64,000 nucleotides of DNA from Apostichopus japonicus (taxonomy: Eukaryota > Echinodermata > Holothuroidea > Aspidochirotida > Stichopodidae): positions 17,985,001 through 18,049,000 of the forward strand of contig NC_092561.1 of NCBI RefSeq assembly GCF_037975245.1, in the 5' to 3' direction. Of the stretch, positions 48,648 to 61,782 are shown in pieces. How positions within the stretch are numbered: position 1 is the first letter of the stretch; the number at the start of each line of letters is the position of its first letter. A program made the position numbers and the translations under genes. The notes under the pieces are model-generated. The model saw nothing but the letters and a program-made list of their open reading frames with translations. It was not told where the DNA came from and did not search any database.

Positions 48648-49250
48648 TATATATCTGTCATACCACTTGCTACACATTCATTTCTATATATGTGGATGGA
48701 TGGATAGATGGATGAATGGATGGATGGATGGATGGATGGATGGGTGGGTGGGTGGGTGGGTGGGTGGGTGGATGGATGGATGGATGGATGGATGGATGGA
48801 TGGATGGATGGATGGATGGATGGATGGATGGATGGATGGATGGATGGATGGATGGATGGATGGATGGATGGATGGATGGATGGATGGATGGATGGATGGA
48901 TGGATGGATGGATGGATGGATGGATGGATGGATGGATGGATGGATGGATGGATGGATGGATGGATGGATGGATGGATGGATGGATGGATGGATGGATGGA
49001 TGGATGGATGGATGGATGGATGGATGGATGGATGGATGGATGGATGGATGGATGGATGGATGGATGGATGGATGGATGGATGGATGGATGGATGGATGGA
49101 TGGATGGATGGATGGATGGATGGATGGATGGATGGATGGATGGATGGATGGATGGATGGATGGATGGATGGATGGATGGATGGATGGATGGATGGATGGA
49201 TGGATGGATGGATGGATGGATGGATGGATGGATGGATGGATGGATGGATA
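48606..49250. repeat. (TA)n followed by a 0.56-kb (TGGA)n tetranucleotide array
   Basis: A TA tract at 48606-48648 is followed after about 45 bp by TGGA repeats from 48693 to 49249, about 139 units. There is one block of GGGT variants at 48741-48768 and otherwise near-perfect units. The array ends exactly where LINE coding homology begins. Open frames of about 200 codons in several frames on both strands are a by-product of the repeat having no stop codon. Confidence 0.97.
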
Positions 49251-50530
49251 GCCTCGAGTCAATTTTGCTCAATTTTATTTGGTCTGGCAAGCCGGATAAG
49301 GTTAAGCGTAGTACTATGATAAATCCTATTGCTTAAGGTGGTTTAAATGTTACTCATATTTCTAGCTTTATCCATAGCTTGAAGTGCACATGGGTAAAAC
49401 GTTAGGTCGGTTGCAAATACGCTCATTGGGCTAAGTTGTTTGATTTTTATCAAAGAAAATATAGCGGTCCTTCCTTTTTCAATGTAATTTTCATAAAGAT
49501 GACGTAAAAACCGGCACTGTTTTCATTGACGAAATTTTTTTATGCTTGGGCAAGATGTAATTTCTGCGTCCCAAGTGGTTCGTATAAGAAGCAGATCTTA
49601 TGGAATATTTATAATATTAAAATTAATCATTCGATTACATTTTTGAGTCATGGTACGGGAAAGGTATTTTTTGTATAAAAGACCTCTTTTATGATAACAA
49701 GGAGCTATTGAGTTTTCAGCTTTTTAAGAGTAAGTTTAATTTACGTTGCTCCTTTTTGCAACATTACAGTATTATTCATGCCATTCCCGATGAATAGACA
49801 CAAGAAGTAAATAACAATCTTAATGAGAATAGGGAGGGATCATTGTCCTGTAGGATTCATTGTTATCCGTCCTTATCACGTTATATTTACAACATTTTAA
49901 TTCAAAATGTTGTCTCTGCTCCAAGCTTGGGCAGTTTCTAAATGGAACTTAATTTTAAATCTTAACAACAAACAACGGCGAAATATCTTTCTTATTCAAT
50001 TTAAATCTCTTAGAGGGAATGAGCTTCAATACTTCCAGTTTCGTTTCATTCATAGAATCCTTGCCACTAATTATCTGTTATATCGCATGGGAAGCAGGGA
50101 AATCCTAGGTGTACGTTTTGTGGAGAAAAAGATGAAAGACTAGAACATATTTTCTGGGAATGTAAAGTTACGTCTAATTTCATTCTTGATGTTGAGTAGG
50201 CACTAATTGGTAGACAGTTTGTTTTCAAAACAAGATTTTTTGTTTGGTTATAAACTTACTCTCAAACATCCCTAAAACTTTCTAATTTTTCATGCAAAAT
50301 ATTTCATATTTCAACAGAAAACTCTGGTTAGTATTCCCTATAGTATAGATTTCCTATCTAAATTTAAGTTTAAATCACATATTGAATATTATCTATGTAA
50401 GAATAAACCTAATCCTCCCATCTCCCTTCAAGAATTTAATACTTGTAGTCTAAACTCCACAATAAACTTATTTCTCGCAGTTATTACGTATCATCATAAT
50501 TTTGCATTTTACTATATTTGGTTTTAATCC
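49251..50530 (+). mobile_element. 3' fragment of an L1/Tx1-like non-LTR retrotransposon
   Basis: Broken plus-strand frames match the C-terminal part of L1/Tx1-type ORF2. [19 protein letters not shown], then GGLNVTHISSFIHSLK, lie just after the GGAT array. FRFIHRILATNYLLYRMG lies at 50036-50092, then after a frameshift CTFCGEKDERLEHIFWEC gives the terminal Cys/His knuckle. Several stops and shifts make it inactive. It is 5' truncated at the tetranucleotide array. Confidence 0.78.
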
Positions 50531-50910
50531 CCACCATATTGAATCAAAATAAATTGTCAACATTTTAAATGTAGATCTTTTGCATTGTCGACAAACTGAT
50601 TGATATAATATTCCATGATTGAATTTTAATTAATCAAGAGGTTGGTTCGGGAAGCCACAATAATATAGGTATAAACCTGTCGAGTCAAAAGTTTGAAAAG
50701 AAAAATCAAACAAACGTTTAACTTGTACAAACATATTCTGTATTACTCGATTAATAAGTGCAATCTTAGTTTAAACAATCTTGGATGGGTTTGACAAAGT
50801 TGTGATTAACTGTAATGTTGCATACATATTTACAGTTTCAAAAGTTCTAAGACTTTCTTCTCCGGTGTCCGAAGGTGTCCTCCAAGGCTGTATTTATTTT
50901 TAGTTGTAAT

Positions 50911-51345
50911 TTACACTTTGTCATTTCTTTCATCGTAAATCCTCTCCTGGTAACTTGGTAGGCACATTACTCTGGGTAACAACTCCAACAGGAACATTTG
51001 AATCCTTCCGTGTTTAAAAAAAAACGCATTTTGCTGTCTCTGTATGCGATGGTTATGTTGGACAAAGAGAAAGGTACGGCGAGACAAGAAAGGACGAAGG
51101 CATTTGTGAGATATGTAGAAATAAGTGGACCGTTTTTGCTCGCAGTTGGTAGTATATTGGTGACCAGTAGTTGAAACACAGTGAGACCTAGGACCATTGA
51201 TTCACCAAGTCCGATCCTTTCACCGCTGCCAGGAGGTGCTAAAAACGTCGCACACGTCATCAGACACAGTAAGGTAGACGGAATCACGATTGTTGAGATG
51301 TATTTTGTGATGTAACTGTTCTGGATTTCCGTACTGGTTATATTT
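50911..51345 (-). pseudogene. Broken extra copy of receptor exon 6 downstream of gene A'
   Basis: From M1 (KYISTIVIPSTLLCLM) through PPGSGERIGLGESMVLG, M2 and M3 the minus strand closely follows gene A' exon 6. A long T run then shifts frame in the M3-M4 loop. The downstream homology (FLLELLPRVMCLPSYQERI) continues in a different frame and stops at 50911-50913. The extracellular part, the exon 6 donor and the M4 exon are absent. Asp-to-Gly in PPD and Val-to-Glu in M2 also argue against function. It lies beyond the last exon of gene A', so it is not an alternative exon of it. Confidence 0.82.
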
Positions 51346-51787
51346 TCAATCTGCATCATAATAATTGATGCCAAACACCGGTTGCAAATTATGCATTGCT
51401 ATATAACATTAATTTTTTACGAATATCTCTATATTTCTTTACAGTGATAGGAGGATAAAACAAATACTAACTCTATTATCTATCATAACTACCGTAACAA
51501 TATGGATATATAATATTAATATATTTTGCCTTTTTACACTTAAAGAGAACTATGTCAAATTACTATTAAAATTTAGAATACGTTATATCAATACTCGCTT
51601 AACGGTAATGTTCAACATCTTTGCAATGCCAATCTAACATGTAAACAAAATGTTATTATATAAGTATATTAATTATTATAGAATCATGCAATCTAATACC
51701 AAGATACTTTATGATATTGAATTCTACTCCCAAAAAATTACGATATTTTTTCTAACAACCTTACAACCAAAAAGTGATATTTGTCAT

Positions 51788-52844
51788 TTAAACAGCTGTA
51801 TCCGCCCAAGTCATATTCATGCCACTTGTCGAGTTAAACTTCAAGACGACAATGATGACAATGATCATGTACGCAATAAGGAAACAGAGCAATACCAGTC
51901 TGTCCATCACCAATCCCACAATACGAGCTTCGAGTTTTTTCTGAAAAACAAGTATAATTTTTTTTTTAAATTTTATATACCTTTCCATATTTTCACACCA
52001 TAAAAGAACAAAAAGTAAGCTATTAACAAATGCATTGGATCGTTTTGATCGTGTAAGAATATAATTTGATTATTAGATACCATACAATTTAAACTGGATA
52101 GAAGTTGTTTGTTAGTATATTTCTTTCGTCAAGTGCAATATTTTATAATTACTAGAAATATCGTTATCAGAAGAAAACTGCAATAATTACGACAAATCAG
52201 TCACAAATCAACAAAAAAGCGTAACAAACCAGTAGTTGTGAATGTGGTTGACATCATGGATTATGAAAAGCATGACGTCAAACGCAATCTTAATTTGCGA
52301 AACAGTCAAGACTTTGTAACACGTTGTGTCAAATTGTCTAATGTCCTTCTTTGCACATTATTACCTACTTCCTTGTTGGTTCTTATTTGCAAAATGTGGG
52401 GTTCTGTTTCATTCTCTAAATGGAATCTGTTTCGAAAATGAGAATAATTGTTTTCGACCAAAAGTGAAACAGACATGCTTTGTTTCTTAATAGTGTGGAT
52501 AAGATGATGTGTCAACGAGGTTCTTTAAGTCAATTGTAATAGTGTTACTGTGTTACTAAATATTTATTGACGTATGAATCAAATGTTGTCATCATAGTTG
52601 GTTACAATAGTGAGATATGTATTTATTCTGTGTTCATTTCTAGTATTTAATATAAGCATTAGTCAAGACCGATACTGGGATATCATAAAGCCGGTATGGT
52701 CCTGATGTGGTTGAAGTGAACGCGCGTGTTTAGAGAAATCTGGGGCGACTGGTCTGATACAAACGTTTTTTTTTTAAGACGTCAAGTGGTTCATTTCTAA
52801 GGCATAATTTGAATTTACATGCTAATATATATATGTGTATATAA

Positions 52845-52879
<35 letters not shown>

Positions 52880-55800
52880 AATATATATATATGATATTTT
52901 ATTTAGTAACCACACCCCATCCTTCGTAGCCCATATTCCAAGGACCCGCCCCTGGCTATTGTTCAGTATTTTCTTATTAACAAAACACCTCCATCCCACC
53001 CCTACCCTACTCTTACCTGACCCCCCCCCCATCCGATATGATATTTACCTTTTCCTGGTAACCCAGTGTTTCAGATATCGTAGCTGGAATTGTTTGCATG
53101 GGTTGTACCTTATTGGTAGGTAATTCTTCCACCGTTGCCATGGTTACTATGTCGCTATCCTTGCTCACAATACCAAAGTCTCCTTGAACCCTTTCCCTGT
53201 ACGTTGTCAAGAAGAGTAATCTGGGTAAAGTCTCTAGTAAGAGTTTCCTAAATTTCGGTCGCCTCAGAACTGAAATTTTGCTGTCTCCATATACGATTGT
53301 TATGTTGAACAAAGAGAAGGGTACGGCGAGACACGAAAGGACGAAGGTATTTGTGAGATAAGTTGAAATAATTGGAGCGTTTTTGCTCGCAGTTGGTAGT
53401 ATGTTGGTGACCAGTAGTTGAAACACAGTGAGACCTAGGACCATTGATACACCAAGTCCGATCCTTTCACCGCTGTCAGGAGGTGCTAAAAACGTCGCAT
53501 ACGACATCAGACACAGTAAGGTAGATGGAATCACAATTGTTGTGATGTAATAGTTTGGATCTCGTTTCAAGGACAAGGAGTATATACCAGTTTGAAAAGT
53601 ATGCAAAGTTCCACTAAATTCCAAATCTGCTTGATAATTGGTCGCGGTAAAAGCTAAAAGTTCCCATTGGTTGTTCACGATACTTGACGGATACCATGAC
53701 GTAGTCGTTGTAAAATTCAACTCTCTTTTAGACTGATTCTCAGGGGTGAATATTAATAAACATGTCTGGGTGTCGAAAGGAAAATAGTATATTCTGAAAT
53801 CAAAAGATAAAAATAAAATGTGTTAATTGATCGGGAAGCTAAATTCAATACAATTTTGATCAGTTTTATGTAACTAGATAGAAAGGAGCTGTATAAGAGT
53901 GTAACTGGTTTTGCATTTAAACATTTTTACATTATTCATGTATATTTAAATTTTAAACATTATCATCGTCTTAAATGAGCAGAGTGAATAAAAATATAAT
54001 TTGTACACGGTTTCAAATGTTTCCAACATTGGCTGCAGCTGTTAACTTTGCCTCATGATTCAGCATCAATTTGATTATTATGTTGAAGTTTTACCTTTAA
54101 ATCCAATTAAAGCACCATTTTGCGTTAGATTTTAACAGTCTTAAGAAAATAGTTTGATAGTACTGTAAATAATGAGACAATCATGACAAGGTACTTCTCT
54201 TGCCAGTCTTTGTAAGATGAATAAGGGTGAGGTCAATTTTAGAACAAGTTTCAGAGACCGTTTCAGTAACGTTCATGCTTTACAAGGAAAGGTAGCCGAT
54301 ACTCATAGCTGGTACATTAACTACTGTTAATGTCCTGTAACGCATGTTACCGTGTTACGAACACAAAGTAGTAACTACCGATGCATGGTTGTGGGATGTA
54401 AAAAGTAGTTGCTGTACCAACCATTGAGTGCGAGTTCTGTAATACGCAATTCTAAAATGAAGTCGTATCCAATCGTTTTATGCTATAAGTAGGCATATGG
54501 ATATACCCGAACATGGCCCTTTTTTCGTTAACGGCAAGACGAATTGGCAAAATTTAAAGATAGGTGTGACTTTGAATCAAGCGGTACCGTACCTCATTTA
54601 CTTCATCCCGTAGGCATTCTCATATTCATAGACTACTTGTCCAGTCACACAGTTCTTTGTCTTACATGGGAACAAGATAACAGCGTTGTAGTTGTTACAG
54701 TGCCACTTTACCGTGTAACGAACACAACGTAGTAATTACTGATGCACGGTTGTGGGACATGAACAGTAGCTGCTGCACCAGCAACCGGGTATGAGTATCG
54801 GGTGGGTGCAAAGAGTCTCCGATGTACTGGTAATGTGATACTGTGACTATACAACTGAACGACCCGACATATTTAAACTTACTATAATTATGTAAACAAG
54901 TGCAGTTAGCAGGCCACACGGAATGCAGTACGCGGTGCTAGTCAAAAATTAAACCTATTGTTTTAGTACTCACTTTACCTTACTGTTGTACTACCATGTA
55001 TACTGTCGTGCATTTTCCTACCGTCAATTGACTAAAATATTTGGAGGTAATAGTTGACAAGAAGTTGATGAGAAAATGATTGCAATATGATTAACGAAGG
55101 CTGATTATTTCATTATAGTTTTAATTATAGCAAAATCTTTGTGCAATGTTATGACTTTCATGAATCACTACTCTTGTTAACACGAAACCGCTCGTGTGAG
55201 TTTTTCTTTTTTAAACGCATATTATTGTCAAATGAAATAACACAGTTTTATTTACATGATACTGGCATCTGTCAATATACTCTCTTGAAGGCCGGTCCAT
55301 ACCATGAACAAGAGCCACAGCTGCATTTGTGCTTTTTTGCTCGTAATTGTTTCGTTGCCTTAAGGGCGAAAAAGTAGCTTTTGGAGATAAATAAATATGT
55401 GCTCATCAACCAAGTATTACTTGCTATCTACATTTCATATTCAGTAACAAACCAGTGAGTAACGGATCTAAGTGAGGCTGAACCCACAAAGTCATACCAC
55501 ATGTACATGATGACCAATTTAAATCACCGAGTTCATAAATTGCTATGTTTCTTACATCATTTGACATTGTGTAGTTTGGATATAAGGAGTTCCTAAGACC
55601 ACTGAACCATCGTAATACAATTTGATGGTACCCCTGTCCACCGTGACTACCTGCATTCCGTCCAATTTCACACTGTGAATTAAATGAAAAGTAACATTTT
55701 CAATACGAGGAATCAAATTATATAATTTCCCGCTGAAATCAATGAAAGTTATCTATATGTCAACATATAACAAAAACATCTTCCTGGTGATAAGATTGCT

Positions 55801-58740
55801 CATATTCTTTATCCATGTTATGATGTGAATGAAATTAATTAATAGCAGCTTTTGTTTTGCATTCATGTTCGTTTATATTGCTTTTAATTTTCATTTCCCT
55901 TTCACTTTTACCACCGTTTAAAGAAACATTTATTAAATTGTCTAACTCTTCTTCTCGTTGCCTCTTTTCTTTCCTCTCTAAACTTTCTCGTCTTCTACAT
56001 ATTTTTTTCTAAGTTAATACTTATGGCATGTATTTTTATTATCCTATGTTTGTTTTACTCTAAAAATCATAATGGAAAATCACTTGAGTAAGCAGCTTGC
56101 GCACATTGATTTTCCAAGCCAACCGTAGAAACATATAGGGCAATTTATTCCACATGTCAGCGAGTCAACTGAAGTCTAAACGATTATATACTGTTTCGAG
56201 TTTCTTGGGCTAGTCTCTAAACTCAAACTCGAAATTCTAAAGTCAGAAATATACTAATTATAATTATTTCTATAATATCCTTTCATTACATATTTATTTG
56301 AGTTACTTACGCGTATGTGAGAACTATGGATGGTGTCCAAATTTCATCGTAGTAAACAATGACGTTATCAGAGCCTTCGAATTCATTGGGATCCCAAGTT
56401 AGTCGTTCGTCTCGCCAAGTCTATAGACATGAGATAAATACATGATTGTGCGCAGGGGGGAATAGCCTGAATCTTACAGCCTCCCCCCCCCCCCCTTAAA
56501 GAAATACATAAAAATGAATACTGGAAGCTGTAGATGTTCATGGGTGACACTTATTAGGTTTTTAACCTGTATCTATTACAAGGCGTATACACAACTCCCT
56601 TTACGAATAAAAGAAATTGCTGCATGTTTGTTTTTTCTTTTCTAAAAATGAAATATTATGATAGCTTACTTTCATTTTGTATATACATTTAGCATTCCGT
56701 TCCTTACTACCAGTGTGCGTTTATTATTAAAATGTTTTTAAAGATACTGTCACATCATTTTAATGGTCGGTTTCTTCCAACATTAGAAGAAAAACTAAAT
56801 TTATCGTAACCATTTGCATGCGTGTAACAATTGAAAAATAAATATCCATTTGGCACTTTGAAATATGTCCTCGTTCTTAAAAAACAAATACGGGTGAAAT
56901 AAAGCTACAATACTTCAGAGTGAATTGAATGACAGTACTCGTGAGTAGTCTTTCTTTATCAGCTATTAATTCAACTTTCATTATGATCATTTAATTAAAA
57001 TTAACTTTCATGCAATTAATCGAAGCTTACGGTCAACATAACCTGCCGACTATATTAGAGTCTTTTTAAGAAAATCAATCTCATCAATCTCATCACTATG
57101 TTTTTTATTCTTGCTTAGATAGTAATTTCATGATAAGTGAACATATCTTGATTAATTGGAAATAAATTAAAACACAAGACTCGGGAATGAGTCTATTTTA
57201 TATCAGCTACATTATTTTAACTTTCAATAATATATTTTTTATTAAATTAACTTTCATAAAATTATTCGAGTTTAACGTAACATAAAATGCGACGAAATTA
57301 TTGTACTTTTGAGTAGACAAAATTGCATCACTATTTATGTGTGTGCTTAGATAGTAATTTCATGATAACTTAACATTTCTTGATTAATTGGAAATAAATG
57401 AACTATTAAGTTATTGAATTAAATTTACACATACACACAGTCTTATACACTTGAAATTAAACTCTTATATTTAAGGAATTATAATAGACCGCGCATTAAG
57501 TGTCTTCAAATGATCATGTTAGACAATACACAACAACTTGTATTCAATCTGCACGTACATGTCAGACTTATAATTAGACTACGTATTCTATAAAATTTCT
57601 CTCTGATAAAGTTCGACCACTTCTATTTATCAAGTACTGTGGAAAGTATAACTTTACCGAGATGCTAAGTTGATGAAGTACTTCGTTATTTGTGATCAAT
57701 TCACGATAAATGTCTGTAATTTTCGGAAGTTACCGTAACTGTTCTGAAGATATATCAATCAAAGACTGGTATATTTATACCACAGACTTACATCGAGTTC
57801 AGTGCTATAGTTACTTAGTATTGTAATTAATTTGAGTATGTAATTTTTAAAATGTATTTTTATTATTATTAACATGCAACAAAAACATTTACCAACGTTA
57901 TCCAGGAGGCTGTCGTTATCGTTTGGTCCTTTTCATTCTGTAAGTAACACAATGTAATTACACGATAGACTGAATTTCACATAAATGTTCAAAACAATAA
58001 TAAACACACAAAATTACCGCGTTACTATTTATATCTTGATTTCAAATGATTTATAAATACGTAAATTCCCCCCCCCCCCCGCAAAAAAAAAATGTTAAAA
58101 TATAACGAGCTTTTAAAAGAAAGGCTATCACTTATATCTAAAAACCGATTTTGATATATTACATAAATGTTTGGTACAAGAAAATTTAAAAATCTACCAT
58201 TCATTAATTGCAACTAAGATTTCAAAAGTTTGCAATGAAACGATTTACAGAATTAACAATACTTATATTTTCTAATTTAATTTTCAAATATTTGACCAAT
58301 TACATCATACGTTATAAATTATTAATAATAACTTCCTTCCTTATGCTTCCAATAAATCTAACATTTTCAATCAGTGAGCATATAGGTACAGCATCCTATT
58401 ATTTAAAATAATTCGTTCATTTCTTAATATTTGTAAATCTGGAAGAATACAAATAAATGGAAGAAGAATAAGATTGTTTTTTCAGTTTAAATGCTTTTTT
58501 GAGTACTTACCAAGTCTACCATTGCGTAAATTTGCAACGATAATGTTACATTGACAGGATCGCTGGCATTTAGGACTGGTCTTTCTCTGGGAGAATATCC
58601 CGGCTGGTTCAAGACATATTCTCGAATCCTTCCCTCTGCATTTTTCCTAGCAAAAGCTTATATTTGGATGTAAGATTTTAAGCAAAAATATTTGTTGCAA
58701 ATTCGGAACATGTATATATATATATATATATACATACATA

Positions 58741-58797
<57 letters not shown>

Positions 58798-59542
58798 AAA
58801 TGCGGTAAGATATGTGAAATTATGAAATTCAAGGATTAAATACTTTACTAACATATTTAAACTGTTATTAACCCTCACAGCAATAAATATAAAAATAGAC
58901 AAAAGTATTGCAAATTGTAACGATTTAGCAATGAATATGGTATTGTAGTATGAACAATTGTCTCTACAATTCAAAGACATTAGAAAATTTCTTTCGTAAA
59001 TGTACAAATATTGTTAATCATATCCAAGTTGTGTCATCACCCGATAATAAAATATTGAGAGATGATGAAACCAAATTAAATATTTTGATCGGTTTGGAAG
59101 TTTAAAAATGCTTGGTGACATTTATAATAACCTTAAGTAACGCCAAAAAGAAAAAATTCATCTTTACAGGAACAACATTCTATTCCTGTTCAATCAATTA
59201 GTAACGTAATTGCAAAATTGGTAATTTTATCCAAATGTCCGTTTGAAATATGAATAAACTATTAAAGTAATTATAACAATAATGACTAATCCAAAAGCAG
59301 AAATATAACTGTGAATCTTTTGTACATTTTCAGTCTTTCATGTACTGGACTTTCATTTGTGTCCTGTTAGTCTATTAAGAATTGTTACTTTTTTGTTATT
59401 TCTTTTAGACAGTTATTTAGCTTTTCTTCGTCACTGGATAATAATATTAAAGTAGCCTTACGTAATATCTGTGAAGATTCACGACATTTACAAAAAACTC
59501 ACCAGGTGTTGCGATGATGAGCAAAAAAACGTACAACTCCAT
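51788..59542 (-). CDS. Gene A': Cys-loop ligand-gated channel subunit, complete, 451 aa
   Basis: Exons on the minus strand: 59503-59542, 58511-58656, 57893-57937, 56311-56420, 55556-55672, 53049-53793, 51788-51940 (1356 nt, phases consistent). Signal peptide MELYVFLLIIATPG. Exon 2 has RKNAEGRIREYVLNQ and RERPVLNASDPV. Exon 3 is NEKDQTITTASWITL. Exon 4 has TWRDERLTWDP. The Cys-loop runs C150-C164 with 13 residues (YFPFDTQTC). M1 about 234-256, M2 about 263-285 after PPDSGERIGL, M3 about 292-317, M4 about 415-437. The loop C pair and loop B SW motif are absent. Its exons 1-5 lie partly in the right copy of the large direct duplication, so gene A is its near-identical twin. A TA/CATA microsatellite precedes the exon 2 acceptor. 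Confidence 0.9.
52826..52892. repeat. TA-rich microsatellite in gene A' intron 6
   Basis: Interrupted (TA)n with GTA and AAA variants, between the M3-M4 exon and the M4 exon of gene A'. Confidence 0.85.
53794..55555. other. Gene A' intron 5
   Basis: About 1.76 kb of noncoding DNA. A short imperfect duplication is visible, with ACCGTGTTACGAACACAAAGTAGTAA near 54350 resembling sequence near 54709. The left edge of visible homology to position 1 of the window falls at 55300. Confidence 0.6.
58713..58793. repeat. TA/CATA compound microsatellite in gene A' intron 1
   Basis: TA units flank a central block of CATA units. The equivalent site in the left copy is pure TA. It sits just upstream of the exon 2 acceptor in gene A' sense. 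Confidence 0.95.
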
Positions 59543-59814
59543 ATCCCGCAGATGAAATATATAGCAAATAGTGAAAAGTTGAAGTCGACCAGCGGTAGAT
59601 ATCACCAGTAATGAAGATAACTTGAAAATATGACACATTTACCGTTTTTTTCACTCTTGTTAGAATTTTCTGAATTTTAAGTATGACTGACGAATGATAC
59701 CTTGCTACCAATAAGAAGCATAATTCCAATAGACTAGAGGACTTTTCACTTGAAGTAAGCAAATAAAGTTTGAGATGGTAATTTCCTGCGGTAAACATAT
59801 CATGTAGCCATATG

Positions 59815-59926
59815 TTTGCTAATAACGAGAAAACGGGTCGATATCTGAAAATGGTTAAGCAACCAGATAATTAAATGGTTGCTTAACAATTTTCAGATAT
59901 CGATCTGCTTTCTCGTTATTAGCAAA
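59815..59926. repeat. Foldback hairpin, right copy
   Basis: Same 51-nt arms and 10-nt spacer as 4430-4541, about 270 bp upstream of the gene A' start codon. One arm position differs from the left copy in a way that improves pairing (GGTTGCTTAAC). Confidence 0.8.
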
Positions 59927-61642
59927 GGTTTCGCTTATGTTTTGCATCTTTTCACTCGTTCGTGTCTTTTGAAACACCACTCCTCTAGTTATTAAATCCA
60001 CTACTTTATTAAATAGTCCAACCATTAGAACCTTGTTCGTGTGAGATGTTATAAAGGAGCTTCCAGTTTTGATTTGGACCTACATTTTGATGGGCTTTTA
60101 GTAAAGAGTAGAATTGACAATGTTTATCCTACAAGTTTTATACAGTAGAAACGATTATTATTTACAATAACCTATGCTTAAATAGACACTGATTGATAGG
60201 AGCAAAAATATCATTCTCGTAAACAAAGCAAATTATTCCAAATCCTTGAGTGTAGAATTAGAACTTTTATAGCCCTTGTAACAAAAGATTGTGTTAAGGG
60301 ACGATATTTTTAATGTTGTTAAATTGTGGTTAGAACACTTGATCGCAATTAAGTAATTATTCACGTTACTTGTACTGCCCCACCCGATACCCACAAAGAT
60401 TACAGTAACTACTATAAATCTTAAAATTTTTGTACCAGAGTAAAAACTGGATCGTGCTATAAATTTTAGCGTGTGCTATTAGGATTACAGAAAGAACTAA
60501 GGATATGTGTTATTCCAACAAATCCAGTTGTTTGGTAAGCTGTGATTTAACGCATTTCATAACAATACAAAATAATTTCAATTTATAGTAGGATTCCTTA
60601 AATATGTTAGTGAAGAACAATAAAAAATGAAGTCAATTAATTTTCTTAAAGAAAGGAGACCGCTGTACCCTATATTAGCTATGAATGAATTATTTAACTG
60701 CGTTTCAATGTGAAATTAAAATCACAACTTTGTAACCAATATTATTTTTGACCAATAAACACAATGTAGACTTACGTTAAATAAACTGTTAAGAAATTAT
60801 GTTACTAAGTTTGTTCCTGGCAAACATCAAAATACTATATTTTGTATCTAGTACTACAATGAAACCAAATAATTGAAAAACAGATATATACATAGATTAT
60901 TCATCTCCATACAGTGATGCGAGCTCTGCCAATGTGACAACAAGTACAACACCAAAAGCGATTAAAAGCAAAGCAGAACAATCCTGTACATTACCAAACC
61001 ATCTGTGCGAGATTCAAGTTTTACATGCAAAGAAAAATCGAAATAAACGATCATAAACAATTAGGCAGAAACCCAAAGTGGAAAGGTGGCAATAAATTGA
61101 CGCTCAGACATTTTTAATTTCTAACTGTGTCATTGTTTTCAATTAATTAAACGTACTCACATCATGGATGTGTTAATGACGTTAAAGGAGCTGGCGTTTA
61201 CCATTTAGAATATGCTTTCAATAATACAATTTAATCGCCTTCTTCTAAATAATACATTGAAAGGCGTCTGTTGACGATATGTTACTGTAAAACATATTAA
61301 GAACCATGGACGGTTTACTTGAATTGATTCAAAGCCAATCCACTAGAAATATGTGTGTAAGATTTTATTCATGGACAGTTTTACTAATCTATGAAAATTA
61401 CTTTGTAAATAACTATATAATTTAAGAACGATCATTATACAATTTTTAGTAGATATTTAAGAAACTAGCAGTCTATAGCATATGTAATGTAGCATTTTCA
61501 TGGTGTTATTTAGCCAAACCGACAGTTCGTTAGTATGGACACTGACAATATTTATTACAAAGGGGAAAATGAGGTATTATCTTTTGCTTGCATTATGTGG
61601 CATATATTTGATGGTAATACGCTGCGAAGGGAACCTACTTAC

Positions 61643-61782
61643 AAGATCTAAGAACGCATAAACGTGCAACTTTAATTCTACATTCAATGAATCATTTAAG
61701 CTGAGCACCGGTCTGTCTCCGACAGAATTGTCAGACTGCTGTAATAAATATCTGCAAATCCGTCCTTGCATTGATTATTATT
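61643..61782 (-). pseudogene. Orphan receptor exon 2, right copy, donor intact
   Basis: Counterpart of 6274-6413 with MQGRICRYLLQQSDNS, GDRPVLSLNDSLN and YAFLDL, followed by a normal GTAAGT donor. The 5' boundary is uncertain because the AAG acceptor of the other copy is altered here. No partner exons are seen on either side. Confidence 0.7.

Noticed and set aside
48667-49336. Open frames of about 200 codons coding WMDG or HPSI repeats on both strands
   Set aside because: They are produced by the (TGGA)n array, which has no stop in any frame; no start context, domain or splice partner.
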